This document shows positions 36,982 through 42,704 of a stretch of 42,704 bases of DNA, piece by piece. Below the pieces are notes generated by a model. It worked only from the letters and a program-made list of their open reading frames with translations, was not told the origin of the DNA and did no database searches. Source of the DNA: Burkholderiales bacterium (GTDB lineage Bacteria > Pseudomonadota > Gammaproteobacteria > Burkholderiales > Casimicrobiaceae); the NCBI GenBank assembly GCA_025981645.1, contig JAICXH010000012.1, forward strand, positions 1 through 42,704. The letters run 5' to 3'. Positions within the stretch are counted from its first letter, which is position 1. Every line of letters begins with the position of its first letter. A program made the translations under genes and the position numbers.

Positions 36982-37374
36982 CTACGCGCCCGTGAGCCGT
37001 TCGCGTACTTCACGCATCCGGCGGGCAAGCTCTTCCTCGTTGAAGAGATCCCGGGTGAGCATCGAGTGCGCCAGCGCCAGGAGTTGTCGCTCCGGGAAGG
37101 GGACGTTGCGGTAACACGATGCCGACAGTTCGTCTTCTTCCGCGCGGCGTTCGAGCAGAGGCAGCGCACACGCTTCAGCGGAGAGCGCATCGCATGTCGC
37201 GTCAAGCGAAACCTTCCAGGGAGGGTCGGGATTCGTGACCCCGTACTGTGCTGCAAGGTCGCCCCAGACTCTTCCGCTCCTCCCGATTGCCTCCAGCAGC
37301 GGTATCTCGGCCGTGCCGATGCCGACTTCGGAGTCTGCTGCGACAGAAACGTCGGTTTCCTTGGAGGCGCTCAT
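36982..37374 (-). CDS. thiocyanate hydrolase assembly protein (P15K / nitrile hydratase activator-like)
   Basis: Protein of 130 aa with the nitrile hydratase accessory pattern: PLLEAIGRSGRVWGDLAAQYG, LDATCDALSAEACALPLLERR, FPERQLLALAHSMLTRDLFNEEELARRM. In Thiobacillus thioparus a protein of this kind (P15K) follows the three scn genes and is needed for cobalt insertion and cysteine oxidation of the hydrolase. It begins 12 bp after scnC. ATG 37374 is preferred; an in-frame GTG lies 6 bases earlier. Its stop is followed immediately by an ATG. Confidence 0.85.
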   Translation of the reverse strand: MSASKETDVSVAADSEVGIGTAEIPLLEAIGRSGRVWGDLAAQYGVTNPDPPWKVSLDATCDALSAEACALPLLERRAEEDELSASCYRNVPFPERQLLALAHSMLTRDLFNEEELARRMREVRERLTGA

Positions 37375-37386
37375 GGTCACGATGCT

Positions 37387-38088
37387 TCAATGGCCCGTAT
37401 GTATCGGGTGAACCGCAGGATGAACGGGACGCTTTGCATTCGACGTCACACCAGGCTGTGGCATCGCCACGCCGATGAGGCAGTCGCGCGTCACAATCTC
37501 GGTCAGTTGCTGCTCGGACCATCCCTCGGTCCCGATGGGTCTCAGGGGCAGGACCATGTAACGGGTCTTCTGATTGGAATCGACCACCCTGATCTCCACG
37601 TCGGCGGCGAGTTGCAGGCCGAACTCGGCGAGCACCTGCCGCGGCCACCGTACCAGGCGGCGACGATAGTTCGGAGTTCGATACCATTCCGGCGACTGGC
37701 CGAGAATGGTCCGCGGATAGCACGAACACAACGTGCACACCACGACATGCTTCACCTTGGGCGTGTCTTCGAGAACGCGGAAGCTGCAGTAGTCGCTTGG
37801 TGTGCCGAACTTCGTCGGTGGGCCGTTGATCCAGTCGATCCCAACGGCCAGACTCGCCTTGACCCCGTCGGCCACCGCCAACTTCTTGAAGTCAGGATCC
37901 AGCCACGCCTTCGCCGCGAGCCGCGCCGCAGGCAGCGGACCGAGCGTATGAACATACTCGATCCAGCGTCGATGGTCCTCGGCGCTGAAGAGCCCCTTCT
38001 CGATGGCAAGCTCCCGGACCGCCATTTCGAGAATCTCGAAATCGCTCACCTCATCGACCATCGGTGCGGCTTTGTGTGTATCCGACAT
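37387..38088 (-). CDS. scnC: thiocyanate hydrolase gamma subunit
   Basis: Catalytic subunit, homologous to the nitrile hydratase alpha chain, 233 aa. The metal claw is VVCTLCSCYPR with Cys118, Cys121, Ser122 and Cys123. Thr after the first Cys is the cobalt-type signature (iron enzymes have Ser). Surrounding stretches (SDFEILEMAVRELAIEKGLF, GQSPEWYRTPNYRRRLVRWP) match the Thiobacillus thioparus enzyme as I remember it. The reaction is SCN- plus water to carbonyl sulfide and ammonia in the cytoplasm. The C-terminus is His-rich (His223, 227, 230, 233). I chose ATG 38088, with GAGG nine bases upstream; an upstream ATG at 38115 would add nine residues. Confidence 0.94.
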   Translation of the reverse strand: MSDTHKAAPMVDEVSDFEILEMAVRELAIEKGLFSAEDHRRWIEYVHTLGPLPAARLAAKAWLDPDFKKLAVADGVKASLAVGIDWINGPPTKFGTPSDYCSFRVLEDTPKVKHVVVCTLCSCYPRTILGQSPEWYRTPNYRRRLVRWPRQVLAEFGLQLAADVEIRVVDSNQKTRYMVLPLRPIGTEGWSEQQLTEIVTRDCLIGVAMPQPGVTSNAKRPVHPAVHPIHTGH

Positions 38089-38127
38089 CTGTCCGTCCTC
38101 TCCGCGATTCGGCACGCCCGGATCAGC

Positions 38128-38496
38128 TCACGCCTGCTCCAGCCAGCGCTCGGAAAACTCGGTTTCCAGCGTATCGTTCTTGTAGCTCGCCGGATAGTCC
38201 GGCCAAAGTTCGTGCTGACGGAACACGACGCTGTAGAACCATTCAGGGTGATCCGTGTTGTCCCACGCTTCGTCTTCGGCGGCGGGGCTCTCGTAGACGA
38301 CTTTCGTGATGCGGCCCACCGCGCCTCGCGTGTACACCTGACAGCGGGTGTAAAAGATATCGGGCAAATCCCTGATACGTACCTTGTCTCCGTTCTTGAA
38401 TTTCGCCTGGCCCGCTTCACCCCGGAAACATTGCGGGTCGCCGACGCCGCTGGCTTTCTTGGCGTGATGAGCTCTATCGTGCTGATTTTTGCTCAT
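38128..38496 (-). CDS. scnA: thiocyanate hydrolase alpha subunit
   Basis: Structural subunit of 122 aa corresponding to the C-terminal half of the nitrile hydratase beta chain, close to the 126 aa of the Thiobacillus protein. It has KFKNGDKVRIRDLPD, the SH3-like barrel start, and a core with HPEWFYSVVFRQHELWPDY. The N-terminus is His/Lys-rich. It overlaps the end of scnB by 23 bp, so it depends on scnB translation. Separate alpha and beta subunits, rather than one beta chain, distinguish thiocyanate hydrolase from nitrile hydratase. Confidence 0.92.
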   Translation of the reverse strand: MSKNQHDRAHHAKKASGVGDPQCFRGEAGQAKFKNGDKVRIRDLPDIFYTRCQVYTRGAVGRITKVVYESPAAEDEAWDNTDHPEWFYSVVFRQHELWPDYPASYKNDTLETEFSERWLEQA

Positions 38497-38920
38497 AGCG
38501 GCTTTTTACCTCATCGATCTTGTTGACCAGTTCGGTAAGCGTCACGTATTGCTTGTCGACGATGATCCGCGCGGCACTCAGCAGCCAGCGCCCGTAATAC
38601 GGCAGAGCAAGGTATTGCGTCTCGCCGACATCGACATTCTGCCGCCGCCGTCGCTCTTCGGCACTCCAGACGCCACGCCACGCAAGGCACTCGCAGGTTG
38701 CAAAGGTGTTCGCTTCCCACTGTTCCTCTTCCTTTTCCTCCCACTCGATCGGCACATCAGGCTCGCCACCGACGTCGTGTGACGACCGCAGCAGAGCGCG
38801 GTACTTTGCGTGATCGATCGCGTCAGGGTATGGTGCATGCTGCGGCTGGTGGTATGCCGGTTGCAGTTGGCCGACAAGGTCGAAATGGCGCATCAGTGCG
38901 GATCGGGAAGGTGACGGCAT
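38474..38920 (-). CDS. scnB: thiocyanate hydrolase beta subunit
   Basis: Structural subunit of 148 aa (157 in Thiobacillus thioparus) matching the N-terminal half of the nitrile hydratase beta chain. Diagnostic stretches are HDVGGEPDVPIEWEEKEEE, ANTFATCECLAWRGVWSAEE and YYGRWLLSAARIIVDKQYV. It is first in the order scnB-scnA-scnC, as in Thiobacillus. The ATG at 38920 has GGAG ten bases upstream; an ATG at 38893 is less well placed. It opens the long minus-strand unit and is divergent from the LysR gene by 158 bp. Confidence 0.93.
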   Translation of the reverse strand: MPSPSRSALMRHFDLVGQLQPAYHQPQHAPYPDAIDHAKYRALLRSSHDVGGEPDVPIEWEEKEEEQWEANTFATCECLAWRGVWSAEERRRRQNVDVGETQYLALPYYGRWLLSAARIIVDKQYVTLTELVNKIDEVKSRYEQKSAR

Positions 38921-38980
38921 GCGCGAAGACTCCTACTTGTCCGAGGGGGCCGGGGATCGGCACCTGTTCGCCGCCACGGG

Positions 38981-38998
38981 GCCACAAAAACGTGGCCA
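38981..38998 (-). promoter_or_regulatory. leader hairpin upstream of scnB
   Basis: GGCCAC (38981-38986) and GTGGCC (38993-38998) form a perfect 6-bp stem. On the minus strand the loop is GTTTTT. If the promoter at 39017-39044 is right, it lies in the scnB leader about 60 bases before the ATG. It could be an RNA element or an operator; no known riboswitch is recognised. Confidence 0.35.
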
Positions 38999-39016
38999 TC
39001 CGCGGTAGTTGTCCCT

Positions 39017-39044
39017 ATCATCCGGGTGCACGCATGCAAGTCAA
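39017..39044 (-). promoter_or_regulatory. candidate scn operon promoter
   Basis: On the minus strand TTGACT (39044-39039) and GATGAT (39022-39017) are separated by 16 bases and match sigma-70 consensus at five and four of six positions. Transcription would start near 39010, leaving a leader of about 90 bases. The palindrome ATTCGAAT at 39051-39058, just upstream of the -35, is a reasonable place for the divergent LysR protein to bind. Confidence 0.4.
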
Positions 39045-39078
39045 GTCGTTATTCGAATGAGTCCGATAGGAACTTGCT

Positions 39079-40104
39079 ATGGATCGCAATACGGCAACTC
39101 CCGATCGAGACACCGTGTCCCCGCGGTCTATACGCTACTTCCTGGCAGTTGCGGAATATTGCAGCTTCACTCGCGCGGCAGAAGTGTTGTGCATTTCGCA
39201 ACCAAGCCTGTCGCAGCAGGTCAAGCAACTCGAGGAATCCCTCGGCGTTCAGCTGCTTGACCGAACGAGTCGCACGGTACGATTGACCGCAGCGGGTGAA
39301 GTCTATGTACGCTACGCCCGACGCGCGCTCGTTGAGCTGACGGCCGGGAGGCGCGCCCTGCACCAGTTTCAGGATCTCGGTCGCGGCGTGCTGGAGGTCG
39401 GCATGACCCCCATTACCCAATATCTGGTTGCCCCGCTGCTCGAGAGCTTCAGCTCTCACTATCCGGGAATCGAGTTGCATGCCCTCGAGATGCCGCAGGG
39501 CGACATAGAGATCGCGGTGGGCGAGGATCAGATCGATCTCGGCATCGCGTTCACGAACAGCCTGCTGTCGAATGACGCCCGGTCTTCCGAGATCGACACA
39601 CATGTTCTATTCACCGAGGCGCTGGAGCTTGCCGTCGGCAACGATCATGCTCGTGCGGAGCAGCAAACGCCGATGAGCGGGCAGACGTTGGGCCAACTCC
39701 CTCTTGTACTGCTCGGTGGAAAGTTTGCGCTAAGACGCCACGTCGATCTCTATTGCGGGGAGCACCAGATTACGCCGCACGTCGTAATGGAAACCAATTC
39801 GCTGAGCATAATCCTCGAGATGGTCCGGCTCGGCCGGCTGGCTACCGTGCTGCCGAGTGCCATTGTCTGCGCGCAAAGCGAACTTCGCGCGGTAAAGCTA
39901 ATTCCGGAGCTGCCCCAGCACGCGATCACCCTGATTTGCCGAAGGGGCGCCTCCAGGAGCCCGGCGTGCATTGCGTTCGCGGAACTCGCATCGGAATGGA
40001 GCTCGCACCGATGCACGGCAAAGTCGCAGGAGCGGCTGCGCCCCTGCCCGCTCGCGGAAAGCTGCGACAGGAGCAGGGAAGGCGCTACGGTAGTGAGGCA
40101 GTAG
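39079..40104 (+). CDS. LysR-family regulator, CynR-like
   Basis: Transcription regulator of 341 aa. The N-terminal winged helix-turn-helix (about 18-76) reads YFLAVAEYCSFTRAAEVL and SQPSLSQQVKQLEESLGVQL. The effector domain includes ETNSLSIILEMVRLGRLATVLPSAIV (shown in parts: METNSLSIILEMV, ATVLPSAIV) and DLYCGEHQITPHVV. These resemble E. coli CynR, the cyanate-responsive activator. It is divergent from scnB, the classic layout for a LysR controlling its neighbour. About 35 residues at the C-terminus exceed the usual length and are Arg/Ser/Cys-rich, perhaps because the original stop was lost. AGGA lies eight bases before the ATG. Confidence 0.88.
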   Translation: MDRNTATPDRDTVSPRSIRYFLAVAEYCSFTRAAEVLCISQPSLSQQVKQLEESLGVQLLDRTSRTVRLTAAGEVYVRYARRALVELTAGRRALHQFQDLGRGVLEVGMTPITQYLVAPLLESFSSHYPGIELHALEMPQGDIEIAVGEDQIDLGIAFTNSLLSNDARSSEIDTHVLFTEALELAVGNDHARAEQQTPMSGQTLGQLPLVLLGGKFALRRHVDLYCGEHQITPHVVMETNSLSIILEMVRLGRLATVLPSAIVCAQSELRAVKLIPELPQHAITLICRRGASRSPACIAFAELASEWSSHRCTAKSQERLRPCPLAESCDRSREGATVVRQ

Positions 40105-40132
40105 TTCGCTGAACCGCTAGTGCTCCGTCGCG

Positions 40133-40168
40133 TGCGCCGGGCCGGCACATTGCACCGATGCCGGCGCA
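40133..40168. terminator. possible terminator hairpin between lysR and dioxygenase gene
   Basis: TGCGCCGG (40133-40140) pairs with CCGGCGCA (40161-40168), or alternatively GCCGGCA (40141-40147) pairs with TGCCGGC (40159-40165). It lies in the 78-bp gap between convergent genes. No T run follows. Confidence 0.35.
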
Positions 40169-40182
40169 GTGATGGCTCCCGA

Positions 40183-40773
40183 TCAAGGCTGATCGCGTCG
40201 GCGATCCGGCAGCACCGCGTTGTCGTATCCGGAGACGAACTCGGTCGTCATTCCTGTCGCCTGTTCGAACAGGTGGCGCCGAACCGCTCCAATATTCGAG
40301 CCATAAACATGGATGCTGATCGCTGCACCGACGGTCCCGCCATGTGATACTGCGTGGATGTCCCCGATGCGCGGCGAGACTCGATCAATGTCCCCGCGGC
40401 GCATCCGGTGTACATTCTTCGGGACCTTCGGCACGCCGGGCCCGGTCACGTCGTACTCCTCGCACAATTCTTCACCACGCAACTGTCCGATCAGCCCCCA
40501 CGTCAGATGATCGTGGATGGGCGTCCGCTGCGTTGGCAGCCACACGAAACTCACAACCGAAAAGCGTTCTTGTGGGTCACCGTACAGCAAATACTGACGG
40601 TATCGATCGCGGCTGGGCACCGCGAACTCGTCTGGCAGCCACTGATTCGAGCACACCAGATCGTGCAGCAGCCCGGCCCCGACCTCGAGTATCTTCGCTT
40701 CATTCTCGCGATGTTCCTCGACAAGACGCGTCATCGCTGCAACAAACGTACGCATCGGCTTGAGCTCGCTCAC
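40183..40773 (-). CDS. thiol dioxygenase, cysteine dioxygenase family (Gln-type)
   Basis: Cupin iron enzyme of 196 aa adding O2 to a small thiol to give a sulfinate. The iron ligands are His87 and His89 in TPIHDHLTWG and His140 in GDIHAVSH. A Ser-His-Tyr set is present in SIHVYGSN (Ser153, His155, Tyr157). Gln60 in RYRQYLLYGD stands where cysteine dioxygenases have Arg, and the crosslinking Cys is replaced by Gly. These traits mark the 3-mercaptopropionate dioxygenase branch (family knowledge). It shares the composition of the scn region but is separated from it by the regulator, so its part in thiocyanate metabolism is open. Confidence 0.82.
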   Translation of the reverse strand: MSELKPMRTFVAAMTRLVEEHRENEAKILEVGAGLLHDLVCSNQWLPDEFAVPSRDRYRQYLLYGDPQERFSVVSFVWLPTQRTPIHDHLTWGLIGQLRGEELCEEYDVTGPGVPKVPKNVHRMRRGDIDRVSPRIGDIHAVSHGGTVGAAISIHVYGSNIGAVRRHLFEQATGMTTEFVSGYDNAVLPDRRRDQP

Positions 40774-40837
40774 AGATTGATCTCCACGAGACTTCCATCT
40801 CTCGGTCGACCTGACATCGACGCAGTCACGCCGAAAA

Positions 40838-41821
40838 TCACGCCACGATGGGCCCGCCCGGCGCGACCCCCTCGTCCCTGCTCGCCTCGTCGAGCTCGCG
40901 CAGCGCGTCGTCGTCGAGACTGAGGCGCGTTGACGCGACGATCTCGTCGAGCTGGTCGGTCGACGTCGCGCTGACGATCGGCGCGGTCACAGCCGGACGC
41001 GACAGCAGCCACGCAAGCGACACTTGCGCAGGCGTCGCGCCGAAGCGCTGCGAGACCCGGTCGAGGGCCGCCAGGATGCGCATCCCGCGCGCGTCGAGGA
41101 ATTTCTTTACTCCGGCACCGCGCGGGCTCTTGGCGAGATCGGCGTCCGACCGGTACTTGCCGGTGAGAAACCCTGCAGCGAGCGCGAAGTAGGAGATCAC
41201 GCCGAGCCCTTCGCGGATGCAAAGCTCGGCGAGCGGCCCTTCGAATTCGTTGCGCACGCAGAGGTTGTACTGCGGCTGGAGCGTCGCATAGGTCGGCAGC
41301 CCCGCACGTCTGCCGGCGTCGAGGGCCTCCTGGAGCCGTGGAGCGGTGAGATTCGATGCCCCGATTGCGCGCGCCTTGCCCTGCTCGATCAGCCGCGCGT
41401 ACGCGTCGAGGGTCTCCTCGAACGGCGTCTTGTCGTCGTCCCAGTGCGACTGATAGAGGTCGATCGCCTCGACCTTGAGCCGCCGCAGCGACGCCTCGGC
41501 CTCGCGCATGATGCAGTCGCGACGCAGACAGCGGTAGCCGAGACCGACGTCAGATCCAACCTTGGTGGCGACGATGACGTCGTCGTGGCGCCCGCGGCGC
41601 GCGATCCAGTTGCCGATCACCGTTTCCGATTCGCCGCCCGCGTGGCCGGGTACCCAGCGTGAATACGAGTTCGCCGTGTCGATCAGGTTGAAGCCAGCGC
41701 CGACGAATGCGTCGAGCAGGCGGAACGACGCCGGCTCGTCGGCGGTCCACCCGAACACATTGCCGCCGAAGGCGAGCGGCGCGACATCGAACCCGGTACT
41801 GCCGAGCTTGCGTCGCTGCAT
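40838..41821 (-). CDS. aldo/keto reductase
   Basis: NADPH-dependent oxidoreductase of 327 aa, (beta/alpha)8 barrel. The catalytic tetrad is Asp48 and Tyr53 in LIDTANSYSRW, Lys87 in IVATKVGS and His126 in LYQSHWDDD. It falls in the YajO/Tas-like group acting on aldehydes; the substrate is unknown. The ATG at 41821 has GAGGGGGG upstream. It follows the metallo-beta-lactamase-fold gene by 20 bp, so they are probably co-transcribed. High GC like the left part of the window. Confidence 0.9.
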   Translation of the reverse strand: MQRRKLGSTGFDVAPLAFGGNVFGWTADEPASFRLLDAFVGAGFNLIDTANSYSRWVPGHAGGESETVIGNWIARRGRHDDVIVATKVGSDVGLGYRCLRRDCIMREAEASLRRLKVEAIDLYQSHWDDDKTPFEETLDAYARLIEQGKARAIGASNLTAPRLQEALDAGRRAGLPTYATLQPQYNLCVRNEFEGPLAELCIREGLGVISYFALAAGFLTGKYRSDADLAKSPRGAGVKKFLDARGMRILAALDRVSQRFGATPAQVSLAWLLSRPAVTAPIVSATSTDQLDEIVASTRLSLDDDALRELDEASRDEGVAPGGPIVA

Positions 41822-41841
41822 ATCCCCCCCTCGTTCCCGCC

Positions 41842-42447
41842 CTACGGAGTCGCGAACGTCGCGACCAACGCCTTCAGCGCCGCCGCAGCGCCGGTCGGAA
41901 TCGACGTTCCGTCGCCGACCAGGAGCGTGTCGAAATCGAGCGTGGCGAGCCTGGTTACCGCCCGGCGCAGTCGGGGTGGATCGTCGACGACGCTGTCGCG
42001 AAGCAGCGAGCACGCCCCCGGCGGATTGCCGATGACCACGTCGCCGACGACGAGGATCTCTCGCGCAGGCCAGTGGAGCGCGATCTCTCCCGGCGACTTG
42101 CCTGCCGCGTCGACGATGGTGAACGGGCCGATCGACGCGCCGACCTCGATGTCGCCGTCGATGACGGCGCCCTGCCCGCGTGCGCGCTCGGCGTCCGCCG
42201 GATGGATCAGCGTCCTCCCGCCGGTGCGCGCGCGCACGACGTTGGCGGCGCGCGAGTGGTTGCGGTTGGTGAGGACGATCGACGCGACACCGAGGCCGGC
42301 GAGTTTTCCGAGCGTTTCAGCGTCGGTTTCCACCGGATCGATGCAGAGATTGCCCTGCGGATGAACGATCAGGTGACCGTTGAAGTCATAGCCGTGCGGT
42401 TCGGAGCGACGGCTCCAGGTGAAAATGCCGGGAAGAATCTCGTGCAT
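41842..42447 (-). CDS. metallo-beta-lactamase-fold protein without the usual metal ligands
   Basis: Protein of 201 aa with the alpha-beta-beta-alpha fold pattern: FNGHLIVHPQGNLCIDPV at the N-terminus, KSPGEIALHWP, and ILVVGDVVIGNPPG with Asp136. The HxHxDH signature is replaced by NRNHSR (61-66), the usual His in the SPG loop is Lys117, and the last His is absent from GDGTSIP. Little of the two-metal site remains. It may bind one ion, act as a non-hydrolytic binding protein, or be a divergent branch with other ligands. The ATG at 42447 follows no good Shine-Dalgarno; a long upstream extension overlaps the divergent nicotinamidase and is rejected. Confidence 0.78.
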   Translation of the reverse strand: MHEILPGIFTWSRRSEPHGYDFNGHLIVHPQGNLCIDPVETDAETLGKLAGLGVASIVLTNRNHSRAANVVRARTGGRTLIHPADAERARGQGAVIDGDIEVGASIGPFTIVDAAGKSPGEIALHWPAREILVVGDVVIGNPPGACSLLRDSVVDDPPRLRRAVTRLATLDFDTLLVGDGTSIPTGAAAALKALVATFATP

Positions 42448-42498
42448 GAAGTGACGATCGTTTCGGATTGACCTCAACGATACGGTAATCGGCGTCCG

Positions 42499-42704
42499 AT
42501 GCCCAGTCGTACAAGCGATCGTTCGATGCGCGCGATGCTCGTCGTCGTCGACATCCAGAACGACTTCCTGCCCGGAGGCGCGCTCGCCGTGCCGGGAGGC
42601 GACGCCGTCGTCCCGGTCGTCAATCGCGTCGCCGCGCGCTTCGAGCACGTCGTGCTCACCCAGGACTGGCATCCGCCGCAGCATCGGTCGTTCGCGTCGT
42701 CGCA
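42499..42704 (+). CDS. pncA: nicotinamidase, partial
   Basis: Start of an isochorismatase-fold amidase converting nicotinamide to nicotinate for NAD salvage. About 68 residues are present before the window ends. VVVDIQNDFLPGGALAVPGGD holds the catalytic Asp of the Asp-Lys-Cys triad, and TQDWHPPQHRSFAS holds the metal-binding DWH motif typical of PncA. Start choice is uncertain: ATG 42499 is used, but ATGs at 42526 and 42535 are nearer the conserved region and none has a clear Shine-Dalgarno. Confidence 0.88.
   Translation, partial: MPSRTSDRSMRAMLVVVDIQNDFLPGGALAVPGGDAVVPVVNRVAARFEHVVLTQDWHPPQHRSFASS

Noticed and set aside
37387-38920. Nitrile hydratase instead of thiocyanate hydrolase
   Set aside because: Nitrile hydratase has two subunits. 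Here the beta chain is split into separate ScnB and ScnA genes in the order scnB-scnA-scnC, and subunit lengths match thiocyanate hydrolase.

Overview
The window is a high-GC proteobacterial chromosome segment, most likely betaproteobacterial (Burkholderiales or a relative). This rests on gene order read from the sequence: a gyrA-serC-pheA-hisC-tyrA-aroA run on the minus strand, divergent from a short barrel-less ompA, then mtaD-ubiG-gph, then dapC, dapD, map-glnD, pilU and dapE-prmB. Both ends cut genes: aroA at the left and a nicotinamidase at the right.

Positions 1-7353 form one tightly coupled minus-strand unit (gyrA to aroA) with overlaps of up to 8 bp, linking DNA gyrase to serine and aromatic amino acid synthesis. 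Positions 7712-23084 hold mostly housekeeping genes on the plus strand, interrupted by a lone type II secretion C protein, a fluoroacetyl-CoA-thioesterase-like protein, and a def/methylthioinosine phosphorylase pair. The methylthioadenosine deaminase at 8578 and the 6-oxopurine-type phosphorylase at 18868 together make a two-step methylthioadenosine salvage route. Positions 23147-29239 carry accessory genes: a PQQ-type beta-propeller protein overlapping a cyclic-nucleotide-gated MscS-type channel, an acetolactate-synthase-like ThDP enzyme, a four-unit inverted repeat array, and a patatin.

The most interesting part is 29241-40773, which has visibly lower GC. About 9.7 kb read on one strand from 38920 down to 29241. 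In transcription order they encode the three subunits of a cobalt-type thiocyanate hydrolase (scnB, scnA, scnC), its P15K-like assembly protein, an unrecognised small reading frame, an NrtABC/SsuABC-like ABC importer with two different permeases, a 35-codon reading frame, the CbtB/CbtA predicted cobalt transporter, then a DsrE-like protein, TusA, a sulfide:quinone-reductase-like flavoprotein and a DUF1641 protein. A CynR-like LysR regulator is divergent, and a Gln-type thiol dioxygenase follows it. I read this as a self-contained thiocyanate-utilisation island: uptake, cobalt supply, hydrolysis to carbonyl sulfide and ammonia, then capture and oxidation of the sulfide released. No carbonyl sulfide hydrolase, cyanase, Sox, rDsr or sHdr gene lies in the window.

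After 40838 the sequence returns to high GC with an aldo/keto reductase, a metallo-beta-lactamase-fold protein lacking the usual metal ligands, and the start of a nicotinamidase gene. I saw no tRNA, rRNA, CRISPR array, transposase or integrase.
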